Source: Pseudomonas sp. Q1-7
GTDB lineage: Bacteria; Pseudomonadota; Gammaproteobacteria; Pseudomonadales; Pseudomonadaceae
Reading direction: 5' to 3'
Assembly (NCBI RefSeq): GCF_028010285.1
Contig: NZ_CP116304.1
Span: forward strand, 2,496,501-2,560,500
DNA length: 64,000 nucleotides
This document shows, one piece after another, positions 1-10,992 of the stretch. A program made the translations under genes and the position numbers. Numbering within the stretch: the first letter of the stretch is position 1; every line of letters starts with the position of its first letter. Below the pieces are notes generated by a model. The model had not been told where the DNA came from. It ran no database searches and was given only the letters and a program-made list of their open reading frames with translations.

Positions 1-521
<521 letters not shown>

Positions 522-1733
522 ATGGGCCTGCGCAAATTCCTCGACAAGATCGAGCACAACTTCGAGCAGGGCGGTCGTTACGAAAAGTGGTACGCCCTCT
601 ACGAGGCGATCGACACCTTTTTCTATCGCCCCGCCAGCGTCACCCGCACCACCGCGCACGTGCGCGACGGCATCGACCTCAAGCGGATGATGATCACCGT
701 CTGGCTCTGCACCTTCCCGGCCATGTTCTTCGGCATGTGGAACGTCGGCTACCAGGCCAACCTGGTGTTCGCCCAGAGCCCCGAGCTGCTGGCGGCCCAG
801 GATGGCTGGCGCTTCGCCCTGATCGGCTCCCTGGGCGGGTTCGACCCGAACAGCCTGTGGGACAACTTCATCCAGGGCGCTGCCTGGTTCCTGCCCATCT
901 ATGCCGTGACCTTCATCGTCGGCGGCTTCTGGGAGGTGCTGTTCGCCTCCATCCGTCGCCATGAGGTGAACGAAGGCTTCTTCGTTACCTCGGTGCTCTT
1001 CGCCCTGACCCTGCCGCCGAGCATTCCGCTGTGGCAGGTGGCGCTGGGCATCAGCTTTGGCGTGGTGCTGGGCAAGGAAGTCTTCGGCGGTACCGGCAAG
1101 AACTTCCTCAACCCGGCCCTTGCCGGCCGCGCCTTCCTGTTCTTCGCCTATCCGGCGCAGATATCCGGCGACGGAGTCTGGACCGCGGTGGACGGCTTCG
1201 CCGGCGCGACCTCCCTGGGCCTTGGCGCTGCCGGTGGCGTGGAGAGCATCGTCGGTCACGGCATCAGCTGGATGGACGCTTTCCTCGGCACTATCCATGG
1301 CTCCATCGGCGAGACCAGCACCCTGGCCATCCTGATTGGCGGCGGCGTGCTGCTGATCACCCGCATCGCCTCCTGGCGCATCGTCGCCGGCGTGATGCTG
1401 GGCATGATCGCCAGCAGTTGGCTGTTCAATGCCATCGGTTCCGAGACGAATCCGATGTTCGCCATGCCCTGGTACTGGCACCTGGTCCTGGGCGGCTTCG
1501 CCTTCGGCATGATGTTCATGGCCACCGACCCGGTCTCCGCCTCCATGACCGACACCGGCAAATGGGTCTTTGGCGCCCTGATCGGCCTGATGGTGGTATT
1601 GATCCGCGTGGTCAACCCGGCCTTCCCGGAAGGCATGATGCTGGCGATTCTCTTCGCCAACCTGTTCGCGCCCCTGATCGACCATTTCGTCGTCCAGGCC
1701 AATATCAAGCGGAGGCTGGCACGCAATGGCTGA
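522..1733 (+). CDS. nqrB: Na+-translocating NADH:quinone reductase subunit B
   Basis: A 403-residue polytopic membrane subunit that carries covalent FMN and contributes to the quinone site and Na+ path of Na+-NQR. The motif DGFAGATS puts the predicted flavin-accepting threonine at about residue 230; it fits the D-x-x-x-G-A-T pattern that ApbE modifies, and apbE lies in the same operon. Hydrophobic segments begin near residue 55 and continue to the C-terminus; the N-terminal 50 residues are soluble. The ATG directly abuts the nqrA stop and the 3' end overlaps nqrC by 8 bases, so translation is coupled. Length and motif are normal for the family. Confidence 0.97.
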   Translation: MGLRKFLDKIEHNFEQGGRYEKWYALYEAIDTFFYRPASVTRTTAHVRDGIDLKRMMITVWLCTFPAMFFGMWNVGYQANLVFAQSPELLAAQDGWRFALIGSLGGFDPNSLWDNFIQGAAWFLPIYAVTFIVGGFWEVLFASIRRHEVNEGFFVTSVLFALTLPPSIPLWQVALGISFGVVLGKEVFGGTGKNFLNPALAGRAFLFFAYPAQISGDGVWTAVDGFAGATSLGLGAAGGVESIVGHGISWMDAFLGTIHGSIGETSTLAILIGGGVLLITRIASWRIVAGVMLGMIASSWLFNAIGSETNPMFAMPWYWHLVLGGFAFGMMFMATDPVSASMTDTGKWVFGALIGLMVVLIRVVNPAFPEGMMLAILFANLFAPLIDHFVVQANIKRRLARNG

Positions 1734-2514
1734 CCAGAAAGAATCCACTGTCCGCACCCTGATGGTGGCCCTGGTGGTCTGCCTGGTGTGTTCCGTGTTC
1801 GTCGCTGGCGGCGCCGTCGCGCTCAAGCCGGTGCAGGTGGAGAACCGCGAGCTGGACAAGCAGCGCAGCATTCTCGCCATCGCCGGCCTGGACGAGCCGG
1901 GCATGTCCGCTGGCGAGGTGAAGAAGCGTTACGCCGAACGCATCACCGCCAAGGTGGTTGACCTGTCCAGCGGCGACTTCACCGACGCGGTCCAGGCGGC
2001 CGGCTTCGATCCGCTGAAGGCCGCCAAGGACCCGACGCTCTCCGATGCGCTGCCCGCCGGGCAGGACATCGCGTCCATCAAGCGTCGCGAGCGTTATTCC
2101 ACCGTCTACCTGGTGGAGCAGGACGGCAAGCTCGATACCCTGATCCTTCCGGTGCGAGGTTATGGCCTGTGGTCCACCCTCTACGGCTTCCTGGCGCTCA
2201 AGGGTGACCTGAACACCGTGGTCGGCCTCGGCTTCTACCAGCACGGCGAGACGCCCGGTCTGGGTGGCGAGGTGGACAATCCGAAGTGGAAGGCGCTGTG
2301 GAACGGCAAGAGCCTGTTCGACGAGCAGGGCCAACTGGCGATCCAGATCATCAAGGGCAGCGTCGATTCCGCCTCGCCCAATGCCGTTCACCAGGTGGAC
2401 GGCCTGGCCGGCGCCACGCTGACCAGCAAGGGCGTCAACAACCTGCTGCATTTCTGGCTCGGCGAGAATGGCTTCGGTCCGTTCCTGGACAAGCTGAACA
2501 AGGGAGGAGCATGA
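1726..2514 (+). CDS. nqrC: Na+-translocating NADH:quinone reductase subunit C
   Basis: A 262-residue subunit with one N-terminal membrane helix (about residues 10-30) and a large periplasmic domain bearing the second covalent FMN. The acceptor motif [10 protein letters not shown] is present with the threonine near residue 231, matching the ApbE recognition pattern seen also in NqrB. NqrC relays electrons between the membrane iron-sulfur site and NqrB. The start overlaps nqrB and the stop overlaps the nqrD start (ATGA), so subunit stoichiometry is probably kept by translational coupling. No unusual residues were noticed. Confidence 0.97.
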   Translation: MADQKESTVRTLMVALVVCLVCSVFVAGGAVALKPVQVENRELDKQRSILAIAGLDEPGMSAGEVKKRYAERITAKVVDLSSGDFTDAVQAAGFDPLKAAKDPTLSDALPAGQDIASIKRRERYSTVYLVEQDGKLDTLILPVRGYGLWSTLYGFLALKGDLNTVVGLGFYQHGETPGLGGEVDNPKWKALWNGKSLFDEQGQLAIQIIKGSVDSASPNAVHQVDGLAGATLTSKGVNNLLHFWLGENGFGPFLDKLNKGGA

Positions 2515-3185
2515 GCATGGCGCAACCGACTATCCGCTCGGTCCTGCTGGACCCGATCCTGCACAACAACCCCATCGGCCTGCAGATCCTCGGCATCTGC
2601 TCGGCGCTGGCGGTCACTTCGAACCTGAAGACCGCGCTGGTGATGTCCGTCGCCCTGACCCTGGTGACCGGCTTCTCCAACCTGTTCATCTCGATGATCC
2701 GCAGCCAGATCCCGAGCTCCATCCGCATGATCGTGCAGATGGTGATCATCGCCTCGCTGGTGATCGTGGTCGATCAGGTGCTCAAGGCCTATGCCTTCAG
2801 TCTGTCCAAGCAGCTTTCGGTGTTCGTCGGCCTGATCATCACCAACTGTATCGTGATGGGCCGCGCGGAAGCCTTCGCGATGGCCAACCCGCCGCTGCTG
2901 TCCTTCTTCGACGGCATCGGCAACGGCCTGGGCTACAGCGCCATGCTGGTCCTGCTCGGCATCGTTCGCGAGCTGTTCGGCGCCGGCAAGTTGCTGGGCT
3001 ACGAGGTGCTGCCGGTGATCAATGACGGCGGCTGGTACCAGCCCAACGGCCTGCTGCTGTTGCCGCCTTCGGCCTTCTTCCTGATCGGCCTGATCATCTG
3101 GACCCTGCGCAGTTGGAAGACTGAGCAGAAGGAAGCGCCGAGCTACAAGATCGCGCCCCAGGTATCCAACAAGGAGGCCTACTGA
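2511..3185 (+). CDS. nqrD: Na+-translocating NADH:quinone reductase subunit D
   Basis: A 224-residue, almost entirely hydrophobic subunit. NqrD and NqrE form a pseudo-symmetric membrane pair that holds the intramembrane iron centre by conserved cysteines; here a Cys sits in the segment [14 protein letters not shown] place the start at the ATG overlapping the nqrC stop because AGGGAGGAGC lies just upstream; the frame stays open further upstream, but that part is only the shadow of nqrC. A second ATG two codons later (MSMAQ) is also possible. The stop overlaps the nqrE start by one base (TGATG). Confidence 0.96.
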   Translation: MSMAQPTIRSVLLDPILHNNPIGLQILGICSALAVTSNLKTALVMSVALTLVTGFSNLFISMIRSQIPSSIRMIVQMVIIASLVIVVDQVLKAYAFSLSKQLSVFVGLIITNCIVMGRAEAFAMANPPLLSFFDGIGNGLGYSAMLVLLGIVRELFGAGKLLGYEVLPVINDGGWYQPNGLLLLPPSAFFLIGLIIWTLRSWKTEQKEAPSYKIAPQVSNKEAY

Positions 3186-3793
3186 TGGAGCATTACCTCA
3201 GCCTGTTCGTGAAGGCCGTGTTCGTCGAGAACATGGCCCTGGCCTTCTTCCTCGGCATGTGCACCTTCATCGCCATTTCCAAGAAGGTGGAGACCGCCAT
3301 CGGCCTTGGCATCGCGGTAATCGTCGTGCAGGCCATCACCGTGCCCGCCAACAACCTGATCTTCACCTACCTGCTCAAGGATGGCGCGCTGGCCTGGGCC
3401 GGCCTGCCGGAAGTCGACCTGTCGTTCCTCGGCCTGCTCAGTTACATCGGGGTGATTGCCGCCATCGTGCAGATCCTCGAGATGCTGCTCGACAAGTACG
3501 TGCCCGCCCTCTACAACGCCCTCGGCGTGTTCCTGCCGCTGATCACCGTGAACTGCGCGATCATGGGCGGCACCCTGTTCATGGTGGAGCGCGACTACAA
3601 CCTGAGCGAGAGCGTGGTCTACGGCGTGGGTTCCGGCTTCTCCTGGGCTCTGGCCATCGCGCTCCTGGCGGGTATCCGCGAGAAGCTCAAGTACAGTGAT
3701 GTGCCCGAAGGCCTGCAGGGGCTGGGCATCACCTTCATCACCATCGGCCTGATGTCGCTGGGCTTCATGTCCTTCTCGGGCGTCCAGTTGTAA
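3185..3793 (+). CDS. nqrE: Na+-translocating NADH:quinone reductase subunit E
   Basis: A 202-residue membrane subunit, homologous to NqrD but inverted in the membrane. It carries the matching cysteine context [11 protein letters not shown], which with NqrD is known in the family to bind the intramembrane iron-sulfur centre. About six hydrophobic segments cover the sequence. The start is set by the TGATG overlap with nqrD and by GGAGG a few bases upstream. nqrF follows after nine bases, preceded by AAGGAG. Confidence 0.97.
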   Translation: MEHYLSLFVKAVFVENMALAFFLGMCTFIAISKKVETAIGLGIAVIVVQAITVPANNLIFTYLLKDGALAWAGLPEVDLSFLGLLSYIGVIAAIVQILEMLLDKYVPALYNALGVFLPLITVNCAIMGGTLFMVERDYNLSESVVYGVGSGFSWALAIALLAGIREKLKYSDVPEGLQGLGITFITIGLMSLGFMSFSGVQL

Positions 3794-3802
3794 GGAGACG
3801 AC

Positions 3803-5029
3803 ATGCCGAGTTTTGAAATCTTCCTGGCCATTGGCATGTTCACCGCCATCGTCCTCGCACTGGTGGTGATCATCCTCGCGGCCCGCGCCAAGCTGGTCTC
3901 CAGCGGCGACGTGAACATCGTGATCAACGGCGAACGCACCATCACCGTGCCGGCCGGCGGCAAGCTGCTGCAGACCCTGGCCTCGCAAAACCTGTTCCTC
4001 TCTTCCGCTTGCGGCGGCGGCGGCACCTGTGCCCAGTGCAAGTGCATCGTCGAGAGTGGCGGCGGCGAGATGCTGCCCACCGAGGAGTCCCACTTCACTC
4101 GCCGCCAGGCGAAGGAAGGCTGGCGCCTGTCGTGCCAGACCCCGGTCAAGCAGGACATGCACATCGAAGTACCGGAAGAGGTCTTCGGGGTGAAGAAGTG
4201 GGAATGCACGGTCGAGTCCAATCCCAACGTGGCCACCTTCATCAAGGAGCTGACCCTGCGCCTGCCGGAAGGGGAGAGCGTGGATTTCCGCGCCGGCGGC
4301 TACGTGCAACTGGAGTGCCCGCCGCACCAGGTGGCTTACAAGGACTTCGACATCCAGCCCGAATATCGCGGCGACTGGGACAGGTTCAACCAGTGGAAGT
4401 ACGTGTCGAAGGTGGATGAAACCGTCATCCGTGCCTACTCCATGGCCAACTACCCGGACGAGAAGGGCATCGTCAAGTTCAACATCCGTATCGCCTCGCC
4501 GCCGCCCGGCAAGGACGACCTGCCGCCAGGGCAGATGTCCTCCTGGGTGTTCAGCCTCAAGCCGGGCGACAAAGTTACCGTGTACGGTCCCTTCGGCGAA
4601 TTCTTCGCCAAGGACACCGATGCCGAGATGGTCTTCATTGGCGGTGGCGCGGGCATGGCGCCCATGCGCTCGCACATCTTCGACCAGCTCAAGCGCCTCG
4701 GTTCGAAGCGCAAGATCAGCTTCTGGTACGGTGCGCGCTCCCTGCGTGAAGCCTTCTATACCGAGGAGTATGACCAGCTGGCTGCGGAAAACCCGAACTT
4801 CGAGTGGCACCTGGCGTTGTCCGACCCGCAACCCGAGGACAACTGGACCGGCCTCAAGGGCTTCATCCACAACGTGCTTTTCGAGAACTACCTCAAGGAC
4901 CACCCGGCGCCCGAGGATTGCGAGTTCTACATGTGCGGTCCGCCGATGATGAACGCCGCGGTGATCAAGATGCTCACCGACCTGGGCGTGGAGCGGGACA
5001 ACATCCTGCTGGACGACTTTGGTGGCTAG
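3803..5029 (+). CDS. nqrF: Na+-translocating NADH:quinone reductase subunit F, NADH-oxidising flavoprotein
   Basis: This is the entry point for electrons: it oxidises NADH with a non-covalent FAD and passes electrons through a [2Fe-2S] centre. The 408 residues show an N-terminal membrane anchor (about 5-27), a plant-type ferredoxin domain with cysteines at 70, 76, 79 and 111, then a ferredoxin-reductase-type FAD and NAD domain with the RAYSMANYP flavin motif, the [12 protein letters not shown] nucleotide motif and the C-terminal MCGPPMM motif. The terminal glycines (DDFGG) are typical. The 3' end overlaps the apbE start region. Confidence 0.98.
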   Translation: MPSFEIFLAIGMFTAIVLALVVIILAARAKLVSSGDVNIVINGERTITVPAGGKLLQTLASQNLFLSSACGGGGTCAQCKCIVESGGGEMLPTEESHFTRRQAKEGWRLSCQTPVKQDMHIEVPEEVFGVKKWECTVESNPNVATFIKELTLRLPEGESVDFRAGGYVQLECPPHQVAYKDFDIQPEYRGDWDRFNQWKYVSKVDETVIRAYSMANYPDEKGIVKFNIRIASPPPGKDDLPPGQMSSWVFSLKPGDKVTVYGPFGEFFAKDTDAEMVFIGGGAGMAPMRSHIFDQLKRLGSKRKISFWYGARSLREAFYTEEYDQLAAENPNFEWHLALSDPQPEDNWTGLKGFIHNVLFENYLKDHPAPEDCEFYMCGPPMMNAAVIKMLTDLGVERDNILLDDFGG

Positions 5030-6032
5030 AGCGCTGCTGCCGTCGCTCCTGGCCGGCTTCCTGCTGGCCGGTTGCGGCGGTGATCGGCTGGAACAGTTCG
5101 GTGGCCCGACCATGGGCAGCAGCTATTCGGTGAAATACCTTCGCACGGCCTCGGGGCCTTCCGTGGACCAGGCCCGTGGCGAAGTGGAGCGCATACTCGC
5201 CGAGATCGATCGGCAGATGTCCACCTACCGGGCAGACTCCGAGGTGGAACGCTTCAACGCACTGCCGGCCGGCAGCTGCATGGCGCTGCCGGCGCCGATG
5301 CTGGAATTGGTGACGTTCGCCGGCGAGCTGTCGAAGGACAGTGAAGGCGCCTTCGACATGACGCTCGAACCCCTGCTCAACCTCTGGGGTTTCGGTCCGC
5401 AATCCCATGGCGACCAGGTGCCCAGCGCCGAGGCGATCGCTGCTGCCCGTGCCGATGTCGGCCAGCGGCACCTGGCCGTCCGTGGTCAGGAGTTGTGCAA
5501 GGACGCGGCCGTGCAGCTGGACTTCAACAGCATCGCCGCCGGCTATGCCGTGGACCGCGTGGTCGCGCGCCTTGGCGAGCTGGGCATCGACAGCGCCCTG
5601 GTCGAGATCACCGGCGAGCTGAAAGCGGTGGGACTCAAGCCCGATGGCACGCCCTGGCGCATTGCCATCGAAGCGCCGCGGGATGATCGTCAGGTGGCGC
5701 AGAAAGTCTTGCGCCTGGATGGGCTCGGCGTATCCACCTCGGGCGACTATCGCAACTATTTCGAGAAGAATGGCCAGCGCTACTCCCATACCCTCGACCC
5801 GCAAACGGGGGCACCTATTCGCCACAAGCTGGCGGCGGTGACCGTCGTCGACGAGTCGGCACTGCGGGCCGACGGTCTGTCGACCCTGTTGATGGTGCTG
5901 GGACCGGAGGCGGGGGAGGCGTACGCTGAAGCCAAAGGCATCGCTGCCTTCTTCGTGATCCGTGACGGCCAGGGCTTCGTCAGCCATGGCAGCAGCCGCT
6001 TCCGCGAGCGGTTCGAACTAGAGGAGCAATGA
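5019..6032 (+). CDS. apbE: FAD:protein FMN transferase (ApbE), lipoprotein
   Basis: ApbE attaches FMN from FAD to threonines of NqrB and NqrC in the periplasm, which fits its place directly behind nqrF. The protein begins with a lipoprotein signal ([10 protein letters not shown], acylated Cys near residue 19) and then shows family motifs: MGSSYSVKY near the start, [25 protein letters not shown]-like ([11 protein letters not shown]) and SHTLDPQTG near the end. Start is TTG at 5019 or GTG at 5022; both lie inside the nqrF 3' end and give almost the same protein (about 336 residues). The stop overlaps nqrM (ATGA). Confidence 0.95.
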   Translation: MVARALLPSLLAGFLLAGCGGDRLEQFGGPTMGSSYSVKYLRTASGPSVDQARGEVERILAEIDRQMSTYRADSEVERFNALPAGSCMALPAPMLELVTFAGELSKDSEGAFDMTLEPLLNLWGFGPQSHGDQVPSAEAIAAARADVGQRHLAVRGQELCKDAAVQLDFNSIAAGYAVDRVVARLGELGIDSALVEITGELKAVGLKPDGTPWRIAIEAPRDDRQVAQKVLRLDGLGVSTSGDYRNYFEKNGQRYSHTLDPQTGAPIRHKLAAVTVVDESALRADGLSTLLMVLGPEAGEAYAEAKGIAAFFVIRDGQGFVSHGSSRFRERFELEEQ

Positions 6033-6262
6033 ACATGACCTTCGTACTGGTATTTCTGATCATGCTGCTGGTGGTGCTGGGCATGGCCGTTGGCGTGATC
6101 ATGGGGCGCAAGCCCATCGCCGGCTCCTGCGGCGGTATCGCCAACCTGGGGATCGAAAAGGAATGCTCGATCTGTGGTGGTGACCGGCAGAAATGCGAAG
6201 AGGTGAAGCAGGGCGCCGATGTAGTGGATTCAACGCTCGCCTACGACGCGACCAAGCGCTAA
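6029..6262 (+). CDS. nqrM: Na+-NQR maturation protein NqrM
   Basis: A 77-residue protein with one N-terminal membrane helix followed by a short soluble tail holding four conserved cysteines (GSCGG, ECSICGG, KCEE). NqrM is known to be needed for assembly of active Na+-NQR, probably by supplying iron to the NqrD/NqrE centre. It overlaps the apbE stop by four bases and closes the nqr operon. Length and cysteine spacing are those of the family. Confidence 0.95.
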   Translation: MNMTFVLVFLIMLLVVLGMAVGVIMGRKPIAGSCGGIANLGIEKECSICGGDRQKCEEVKQGADVVDSTLAYDATKR

Positions 6263-6367
6263 TGTGCAGCGCCAGGCGGCTCGGCTAAGCTGCACGCCAG
6301 TTCCAGGTCCTGCCCGGGATCGCCGAAACAGGTTCCGAATGCCGCGGTGGGGTTCGCCGCGGATCTT

Positions 6368-6393
6368 GCCGGGGGCGCCAGAAGGCGCCCCGG
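6368..6393 (+). terminator. GC-rich hairpin after the nqr operon
   Basis: An 11-12 bp stem (GCCGGGGGCGCC / GGCGCCCCGGC, one bulged base) with a loop of three bases lies between nqrM and sthA, 20 bases before the sthA ATG. No T-run follows, so it may be a weak terminator or a leader stem-loop that affects sthA translation. Confidence 0.4.
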
Positions 6394-6412
6394 CCCGTTA
6401 TGAGGAGTAAGC

Positions 6413-7807
6413 ATGGCTGTCTACAACTACGACGTAGTGGTGCTGGGTTCGGGCCCGGCGGGTGAAGGTGCGGCGATGAATGCCGCCAAGGCCGGGCGCA
6501 AGGTGGCGGTGGTGGACAACCGCCCGCTGGTCGGCGGCAACTGCACCCACCTCGGCACCATCCCGTCCAAGGCCCTGCGCCACTCGGTACGGCAGATCAT
6601 GCAGTACAACACCAACCCGCTGTTCCGCCAGATCGGCGAGCCGCGCTGGTTCTCCTTTCCCGACGTGCTGAAGAGCGCCGAGCGGGTCATCGCCAAGCAG
6701 GTCGCCTCGCGCACCGGCTTCTATGCACGCAACCGCGTTGATGTGTTCTTCGGCACCGCCAGCTTCCATGATGAGCAGACCGTGGAAGTGGTCTGCACCA
6801 GCGGTGTGGTGGAGAAACTGGTGGCCAAGCAAGTCATCATCGCCACCGGCTCGCGTCCGTATCGTCCGGCTGACGTCGACTTCAACCACCCGCGCATCTA
6901 CGACAGCGACACCATCCTCAGCCTCACTCACACGCCGCGTCGCATTATCATCTACGGGGCCGGGGTGATCGGCTCCGAGTACGCCTCGATTTTCAGCGGT
7001 CTGGGCGTGCTGGTGGACCTGATCGACAACCGCGACCAGTTGCTCAGCTTCCTTGACGACGAGATCTCCGACGCGCTCAGCTACCACCTGCGCAACAACA
7101 ATGTGCTGATCCGTCACAACGAGGAATACGAGCGCATCGAGGGGCTGGAGAACGGGGTGATCCTGCACCTCAAGTCCGGCAAGAAGATCAAGGCCGACTG
7201 CCTGCTGTGGTGCAACGGCCGTACCGGCAACACCGACAAGCTGGGGCTGGAGAACATCGGCATCCAGGTCAACAGCCGTGGCCAGATCAATGTCGACCAG
7301 TACTACCGCACCGAGGTCGGTAATGTCTTCGCCGCCGGTGACGTGATCGGCTGGCCGAGCCTGGCCAGCGCCGCTGCCGACCAGGGCCGCTCCGCCGCCG
7401 GCAGCGCGGTGGAGAACGATAGCTGGCGCTTCGTCGATGACGTGCCAACCGGCATCTACACCATTCCGGAGATCAGTTCCATCGGCAAGAACGAGCGCGA
7501 ACTGACCCAGGCGAAGATTCCCTACGAAGTGGGCAAGGCCTTCTTCAAGGGCATGGCGCGTGCGCAGATTTCCCATGAGCCGGTCGGCATGCTGAAGATC
7601 CTGTTCCACCGCGAGACCCTGGAGATACTCGGTGTGCATTGCTTTGGCTACCAGGCTTCGGAAATCGTGCACATCGGCCAGGCGATCATGAACCAGAAGG
7701 GCGAGGCGAACAGCATCAAGTACTTCGTCAACACCACCTTCAACTACCCAACCATGGCGGAAGCCTACCGCGTCGCGGCGTTCGACGGTCTCAACCGGCT
7801 TTTTTGA
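6413..7807 (+). CDS. sthA: Soluble pyridine nucleotide transhydrogenase
   Basis: A cytoplasmic FAD enzyme that moves hydride between NADPH and NAD+, balancing the two pools. The 464-residue sequence has the N-terminal FAD motif [10 protein letters not shown], then [13 protein letters not shown]. In ordinary members of the disulfide-reductase family this reads CxxxxC; here the second Cys is Thr, the hallmark of STH, which does not use a redox disulfide. A second nucleotide motif ([11 protein letters not shown]) and the FAD motif VFAAGDVIG follow. TGAGGAGTAAGC precedes the ATG. It is probably its own unit, ending at the strong terminator near 7.93 kb. Confidence 0.97.
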   Translation: MAVYNYDVVVLGSGPAGEGAAMNAAKAGRKVAVVDNRPLVGGNCTHLGTIPSKALRHSVRQIMQYNTNPLFRQIGEPRWFSFPDVLKSAERVIAKQVASRTGFYARNRVDVFFGTASFHDEQTVEVVCTSGVVEKLVAKQVIIATGSRPYRPADVDFNHPRIYDSDTILSLTHTPRRIIIYGAGVIGSEYASIFSGLGVLVDLIDNRDQLLSFLDDEISDALSYHLRNNNVLIRHNEEYERIEGLENGVILHLKSGKKIKADCLLWCNGRTGNTDKLGLENIGIQVNSRGQINVDQYYRTEVGNVFAAGDVIGWPSLASAAADQGRSAAGSAVENDSWRFVDDVPTGIYTIPEISSIGKNERELTQAKIPYEVGKAFFKGMARAQISHEPVGMLKILFHRETLEILGVHCFGYQASEIVHIGQAIMNQKGEANSIKYFVNTTFNYPTMAEAYRVAAFDGLNRLF

Positions 7808-7910
7808 GCGGCACCGGCCGGGCGCCTGAGCCGGCCGGGGAGGACCCTCTCGGTGATCCGCGCACGTGGCGCTGGCCGAACCGGGAGAGCTTCTGATCAG
7901 GCGATGCCAG

Positions 7911-7944
7911 AAGCAGAACCGGCCCCTTGGGGCCGGTTCTGCTT
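7911..7944. terminator. Bidirectional terminator between sthA and the GDPD gene
   Basis: A perfect 16-bp inverted repeat (AAGCAGAACCGGCCCC and its complement) around two T bases, placed between two convergent genes. The A-rich left end and T-rich right end allow it to act for both strands. Confidence 0.85.
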
Positions 7945-7964
7945 TGGGTGGGAGGTGGAGGGCG

Positions 7965-8687
7965 TCAGCGTACGCCGAGGGTCGCCGCCGCCAGGCCCGG
8001 GAAGTCGGTAATGATGCTGTCCGCGCCGAAGTCGGCGAGGCGCCGCATCAAGGCCGGTTCGTTCACCGTCCATACCGACACATGCAGCCCTTCCTTCTGC
8101 GCCTTCAGCAGGCGCTCCGGCGTGCACAGGGTCCAGTTCAGCGCCAGCAGGTTGCAGCCGTGGTGCTTGGCCACCTTCAGCGGATCGAGCCAGGCGTACT
8201 CCGCCACCAGGCCGCGACTCAACCTCGGGGTCAACCGGTTGAGGGCGCGCAGTACTTCCCGCGAACTGGAAGTGACCGTCACCTTGTCCAGCAGGCCATG
8301 GCGCTCGGCCAGTTCCTGGATCGCCAGCACGGTCCGCGCGGCGCGAACCCGCGAGGCGCTCTTCACTTCCAGTTGCCAGTGATCGAACTCGCAGTGTTCG
8401 AACAGCGTCGCCAGGCGCGGAATGGGGCAGGGCTGGTGCCAGCCCGGGCCGCCCAGCCGTGCGTCATAGGTCACCAGCTCTTCGGCGTCGTGCTCCGCCA
8501 CCTTGCCCCGACGGCCGGTGGTGCGCTTCAGGCTGGGGTCGTGGATTACCATCAGCTCGCCGTCACGGGACAGGTGCAGGTCCAGCTCGCAACGCTTCAC
8601 GCCATGTGACAGGCATTGCCGGAAGCTGGCCTGGGTGTTTTCCGGGCATTCGCCCTTGGCGCCTCGATGGCCGTAGATCAGGGTCAC
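7965..8687 (-). CDS. Glycerophosphodiester phosphodiesterase, cytoplasmic type
   Basis: A 240-residue GDPD-fold enzyme that hydrolyses glycerophosphodiesters to glycerol 3-phosphate and an alcohol. It begins directly with the catalytic signature YGHRGAKGECPENT (His and Arg of HRG; the Glu and Asn of PENT), then ELDLHLSRDGELMVIHDPSLKRTT with metal ligands ELD and the second catalytic His. There is no signal peptide, so it resembles cytosolic UgpQ rather than periplasmic GlpQ. It is the last gene of a three-gene minus-strand cluster (PilZ protein, BamE-like protein, GDPD), with two bases between it and its neighbour. Confidence 0.92.
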   Translation of the reverse strand: MTLIYGHRGAKGECPENTQASFRQCLSHGVKRCELDLHLSRDGELMVIHDPSLKRTTGRRGKVAEHDAEELVTYDARLGGPGWHQPCPIPRLATLFEHCEFDHWQLEVKSASRVRAARTVLAIQELAERHGLLDKVTVTSSSREVLRALNRLTPRLSRGLVAEYAWLDPLKVAKHHGCNLLALNWTLCTPERLLKAQKEGLHVSVWTVNEPALMRRLADFGADSIITDFPGLAAATLGVR

Positions 8688-8689
8688 GT

Positions 8690-8980
8690 TTATTCCCTAG
8701 GTGCTCTGGGTTGGTGGTGGCGAACGCTGTCGATGACCCGTCCGCTTTCGAAATAGACCGAAAAGTCGCGGTAGTCCCAGCGGCTGATCGGCGGTTTGCC
8801 TACCGCGGGATGCTCGGTGTCAGGCAGGCCAAAGCGTTCCAGGACGGCGCGCTGGCTATCGCCCCGGGCAGGCAGCGAAAGACTCAGGTCGCCCTGGTCG
8901 CCGATGGGGATTTCGAGGGTTTGCGCGCTTACGGGCAGCGCAATGAGGAGCAGGGACAGCAACAGGCCGGTACGCGTCAT
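8690..8980 (-). CDS. Small secreted protein, BamE/SmpA-like
   Basis: A 96-residue protein with a clear Sec signal peptide (MTRTGLLLSLLLIALPVSAQ, cleavage after about 20). The mature part carries the pattern S-x-x-x-V-L-x-x-F-G-x-P ... WDY-x-x-FSVYFE-x-x-x-V-x-x-x-V, which recalls the small alpha-beta fold of BamE/SmpA. That is my inference from the pattern, not a firm family match. The function is unknown. It sits nine bases after the PilZ gene and two before the phosphodiesterase gene, so all three probably share a transcript. Confidence 0.75.
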   Translation of the reverse strand: MTRTGLLLSLLLIALPVSAQTLEIPIGDQGDLSLSLPARGDSQRAVLERFGLPDTEHPAVGKPPISRWDYRDFSVYFESGRVIDSVRHHQPRAPRE

Positions 8981-8989
8981 GCGAGGGTC

Positions 8990-9574
8990 TCAGGGCGAAG
9001 GGGAGGAACGTTCGCGGGCCAGGCGTCGCTGCTGGGCCTGCTTCTGCAGAATATGTCGTGCCAGCAGTTGGCGCTGGGCGTCGGTGAGGGCCTCGAACTC
9101 GGTGCCGATATCGAACTGGCCATCGTCGCGGGCCTGGTTGTGGATCACCACGGCGCGCAACAACAGACCCAGGGCCTGGGGCATCAGTACCATCTTGATC
9201 GACAGGCGGGTGCCCGCTTCGATGGGCTGCGCGCTGCTGAAACCGATGCCGCCTTCCGAGAGGGTGACCTGGCGTGCCGGGCCGATCTCCCGCAGCAGGC
9301 TCTGAGCCAGGGCCTGGCCGAGTAGGTCGATGCGCTTGTTGATGACCTTGAGGTAGTTGGCCAGTGTGCGATCGCGCTCATGGATATGCCGCAGCAAGTG
9401 CTGGGATTCGAAGTCCATCAGGTGCAGTTCGCTGAGCAGGCTGAAGAGCTGGGAAGCGCTGTCGGCGCCGCTTCCAGCAGCTGTTTCGCCCTGTTTCAAC
9501 GGGTGAAATTCCAGTGCGATCGTATCTTCGATGCGGTAGTATTCGCGGCGGTCATCCGCGTCTCGTGTCGACAT
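8990..9574 (-). CDS. PilZ-domain protein
   Basis: A 194-residue soluble protein. The N-terminus has RREYYRIEDT, a form of the RxxxR arm that binds c-di-GMP in PilZ domains; a conserved second motif region reads LSEGGIGF, which only partly matches the usual D/N-x-S-x-x-G. The C-terminal region (GTEFEALTDAQRQLLARHI) is typical of the PilZ family seen in pseudomonads. I start at the ATG at 9574 (MSTRDADDRREYY); the frame extends 44 codons upstream but without family similarity and towards the divergent lolC promoter. c-di-GMP binding is likely but, given the altered second motif, not certain. Confidence 0.85.
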   Translation of the reverse strand: MSTRDADDRREYYRIEDTIALEFHPLKQGETAAGSGADSASQLFSLLSELHLMDFESQHLLRHIHERDRTLANYLKVINKRIDLLGQALAQSLLREIGPARQVTLSEGGIGFSSAQPIEAGTRLSIKMVLMPQALGLLLRAVVIHNQARDDGQFDIGTEFEALTDAQRQLLARHILQKQAQQRRLARERSSPSP

Positions 9575-9741
9575 GGCGAACCCATGGCAGCGGTGGTGGT
9601 CGAAGAGCTGTTCCGATTTTGCAAGTCCGTTTGCGTCGCCCGGGGCGCCGCGACAGATCACGAACAGAATTTGAGTGTAAACGCTGCTCGCCAAGCCCCG
9701 CCACAAGGACGTCCTTTCTTTCGCCAGCGAACTCCACTTCC

Positions 9742-10992
9742 ATGTTCAGACCGCTGTCCCTGTACATAGGCGCCCGTTACACGCGCGCCAAGCGCCGCAG
9801 CTACTTCGTCTCCTTCATCTCCCTGACTTCCATGATCGGCCTGGCCCTGGGCGTGCTGGTGATGATCCTGGTGCTGTCGGTCATGAACGGTTTCGATCAC
9901 GAGATGCGTACCCGCGTGCTAGGCATGGTGCCCCATGCCACCGTCGAATCCGCCGTGCCGATCGGTGACTGGCGAAAACTGGCCGCAGGCGTGGCCCGCC
10001 ATTCCGAAGTCAGCGCCGTTGCGCCCTACACCCAGGTCCAGGGCCTGCTGACTGCCGACGGCAAGGTGCAGAAGGTGCTGGTCAATGCCGTGGACCCGCA
10101 GGAAGAGTCCAAGGTTTCGATCATCGGTGACTTCTTCCGCCAGGGCAGCCTGGCTTCGTTGGCACCGGGCGAGTTCGGAATCGTCATCGGCGACCGCGCC
10201 GCCGCCAAGCTGGGGGTGGGCATGGGGGACAAGGTTACCTTCGTGCTGCCCGAGGTCGCGGTAACGCCGGCCGGTGTGTTCCCGCGCATGAAGCGCTTCA
10301 CCGTGGTGGGGATCTTCCATGTCGGTGCTGGCGAGTTGGACGGCTTCCTGGCCCTGGCCAACCTGTCTGACGTGGCCCGGTTGAAACGCTGGCAGCCGGA
10401 CCAGGTGCAGGGCCTGCGGTTGAAGCTGAACGACCTGTTCCAGGCGCCCCAGGTGGCCTGGCAGATCGCCGGGGAACTGAAAGGCGAGGACTTCTACGCC
10501 CGTGACTGGACCCGCACCCACGGCAACCTGTACCAGGCGATCAAGATGGAGAAGGCAATCATTGGCCTGTTGCTCCTACTGATTGTCGCCGTGGCCGCCT
10601 TCAACATCATTTCCACCCTGGTGATGGTGGTCACCGACAAGCGCGGCGACATCGCCATCCTGCGCACCCTGGGCGCCACGCCAAGGCAGATCATGGGCAT
10701 CTTCATGGTCCAGGGTACGGTGATCGGCATCGTCGGTACCCTCATCGGCGGGGCGCTGGGCATCCTTGCTGCGCTCAACGTGAGCGAGGCCATCGCCCTG
10801 CTGGAGCGGCTGCTGGGGCACAAGTTCCTCAATGCCGACGTGTACTTCATCGACTACCTGCCATCCCAGTTGATGGCCGAGGACGTGGCGCTGGTCTGTT
10901 CCGCCGCCCTGGTCCTGAGCTTCCTCGCCACTCTTTACCCCGCCTGGCGTGCTTCGCGCACCCAGCCAGCAGAGGCTTTGCGCTATGAGTAA
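9742..10992 (+). CDS. lolC: Lipoprotein-releasing ABC transporter permease LolC
   Basis: A 416-residue permease with one N-terminal membrane helix (about 25-50), a large periplasmic domain and three C-terminal helices (FtsX-like domain). With LolD and LolE it extracts lipoproteins from the inner membrane and gives them to LolA. Signatures are [14 protein letters not shown] near the start and [16 protein letters not shown] before the last helices; it ends in AEALRYE exactly like LolE, its paralogue two genes on. The start [17 protein letters not shown] matches that of lolE; earlier in-frame codons are not part of the family. The lolD start overlaps its end by eight bases. Which of the two permeases is LolC and which LolE is assigned by order. 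Confidence 0.93.
   Translation: MFRPLSLYIGARYTRAKRRSYFVSFISLTSMIGLALGVLVMILVLSVMNGFDHEMRTRVLGMVPHATVESAVPIGDWRKLAAGVARHSEVSAVAPYTQVQGLLTADGKVQKVLVNAVDPQEESKVSIIGDFFRQGSLASLAPGEFGIVIGDRAAAKLGVGMGDKVTFVLPEVAVTPAGVFPRMKRFTVVGIFHVGAGELDGFLALANLSDVARLKRWQPDQVQGLRLKLNDLFQAPQVAWQIAGELKGEDFYARDWTRTHGNLYQAIKMEKAIIGLLLLLIVAVAAFNIISTLVMVVTDKRGDIAILRTLGATPRQIMGIFMVQGTVIGIVGTLIGGALGILAALNVSEAIALLERLLGHKFLNADVYFIDYLPSQLMAEDVALVCSAALVLSFLATLYPAWRASRTQPAEALRYE

Noticed and set aside
9514-9741. In-frame extension upstream of lolC
   Set aside because: The lolE paralogue begins with the same MFRP...YTRAKRR sequence, so the start at 9742 is supported; the extension overlaps the divergent PilZ gene.
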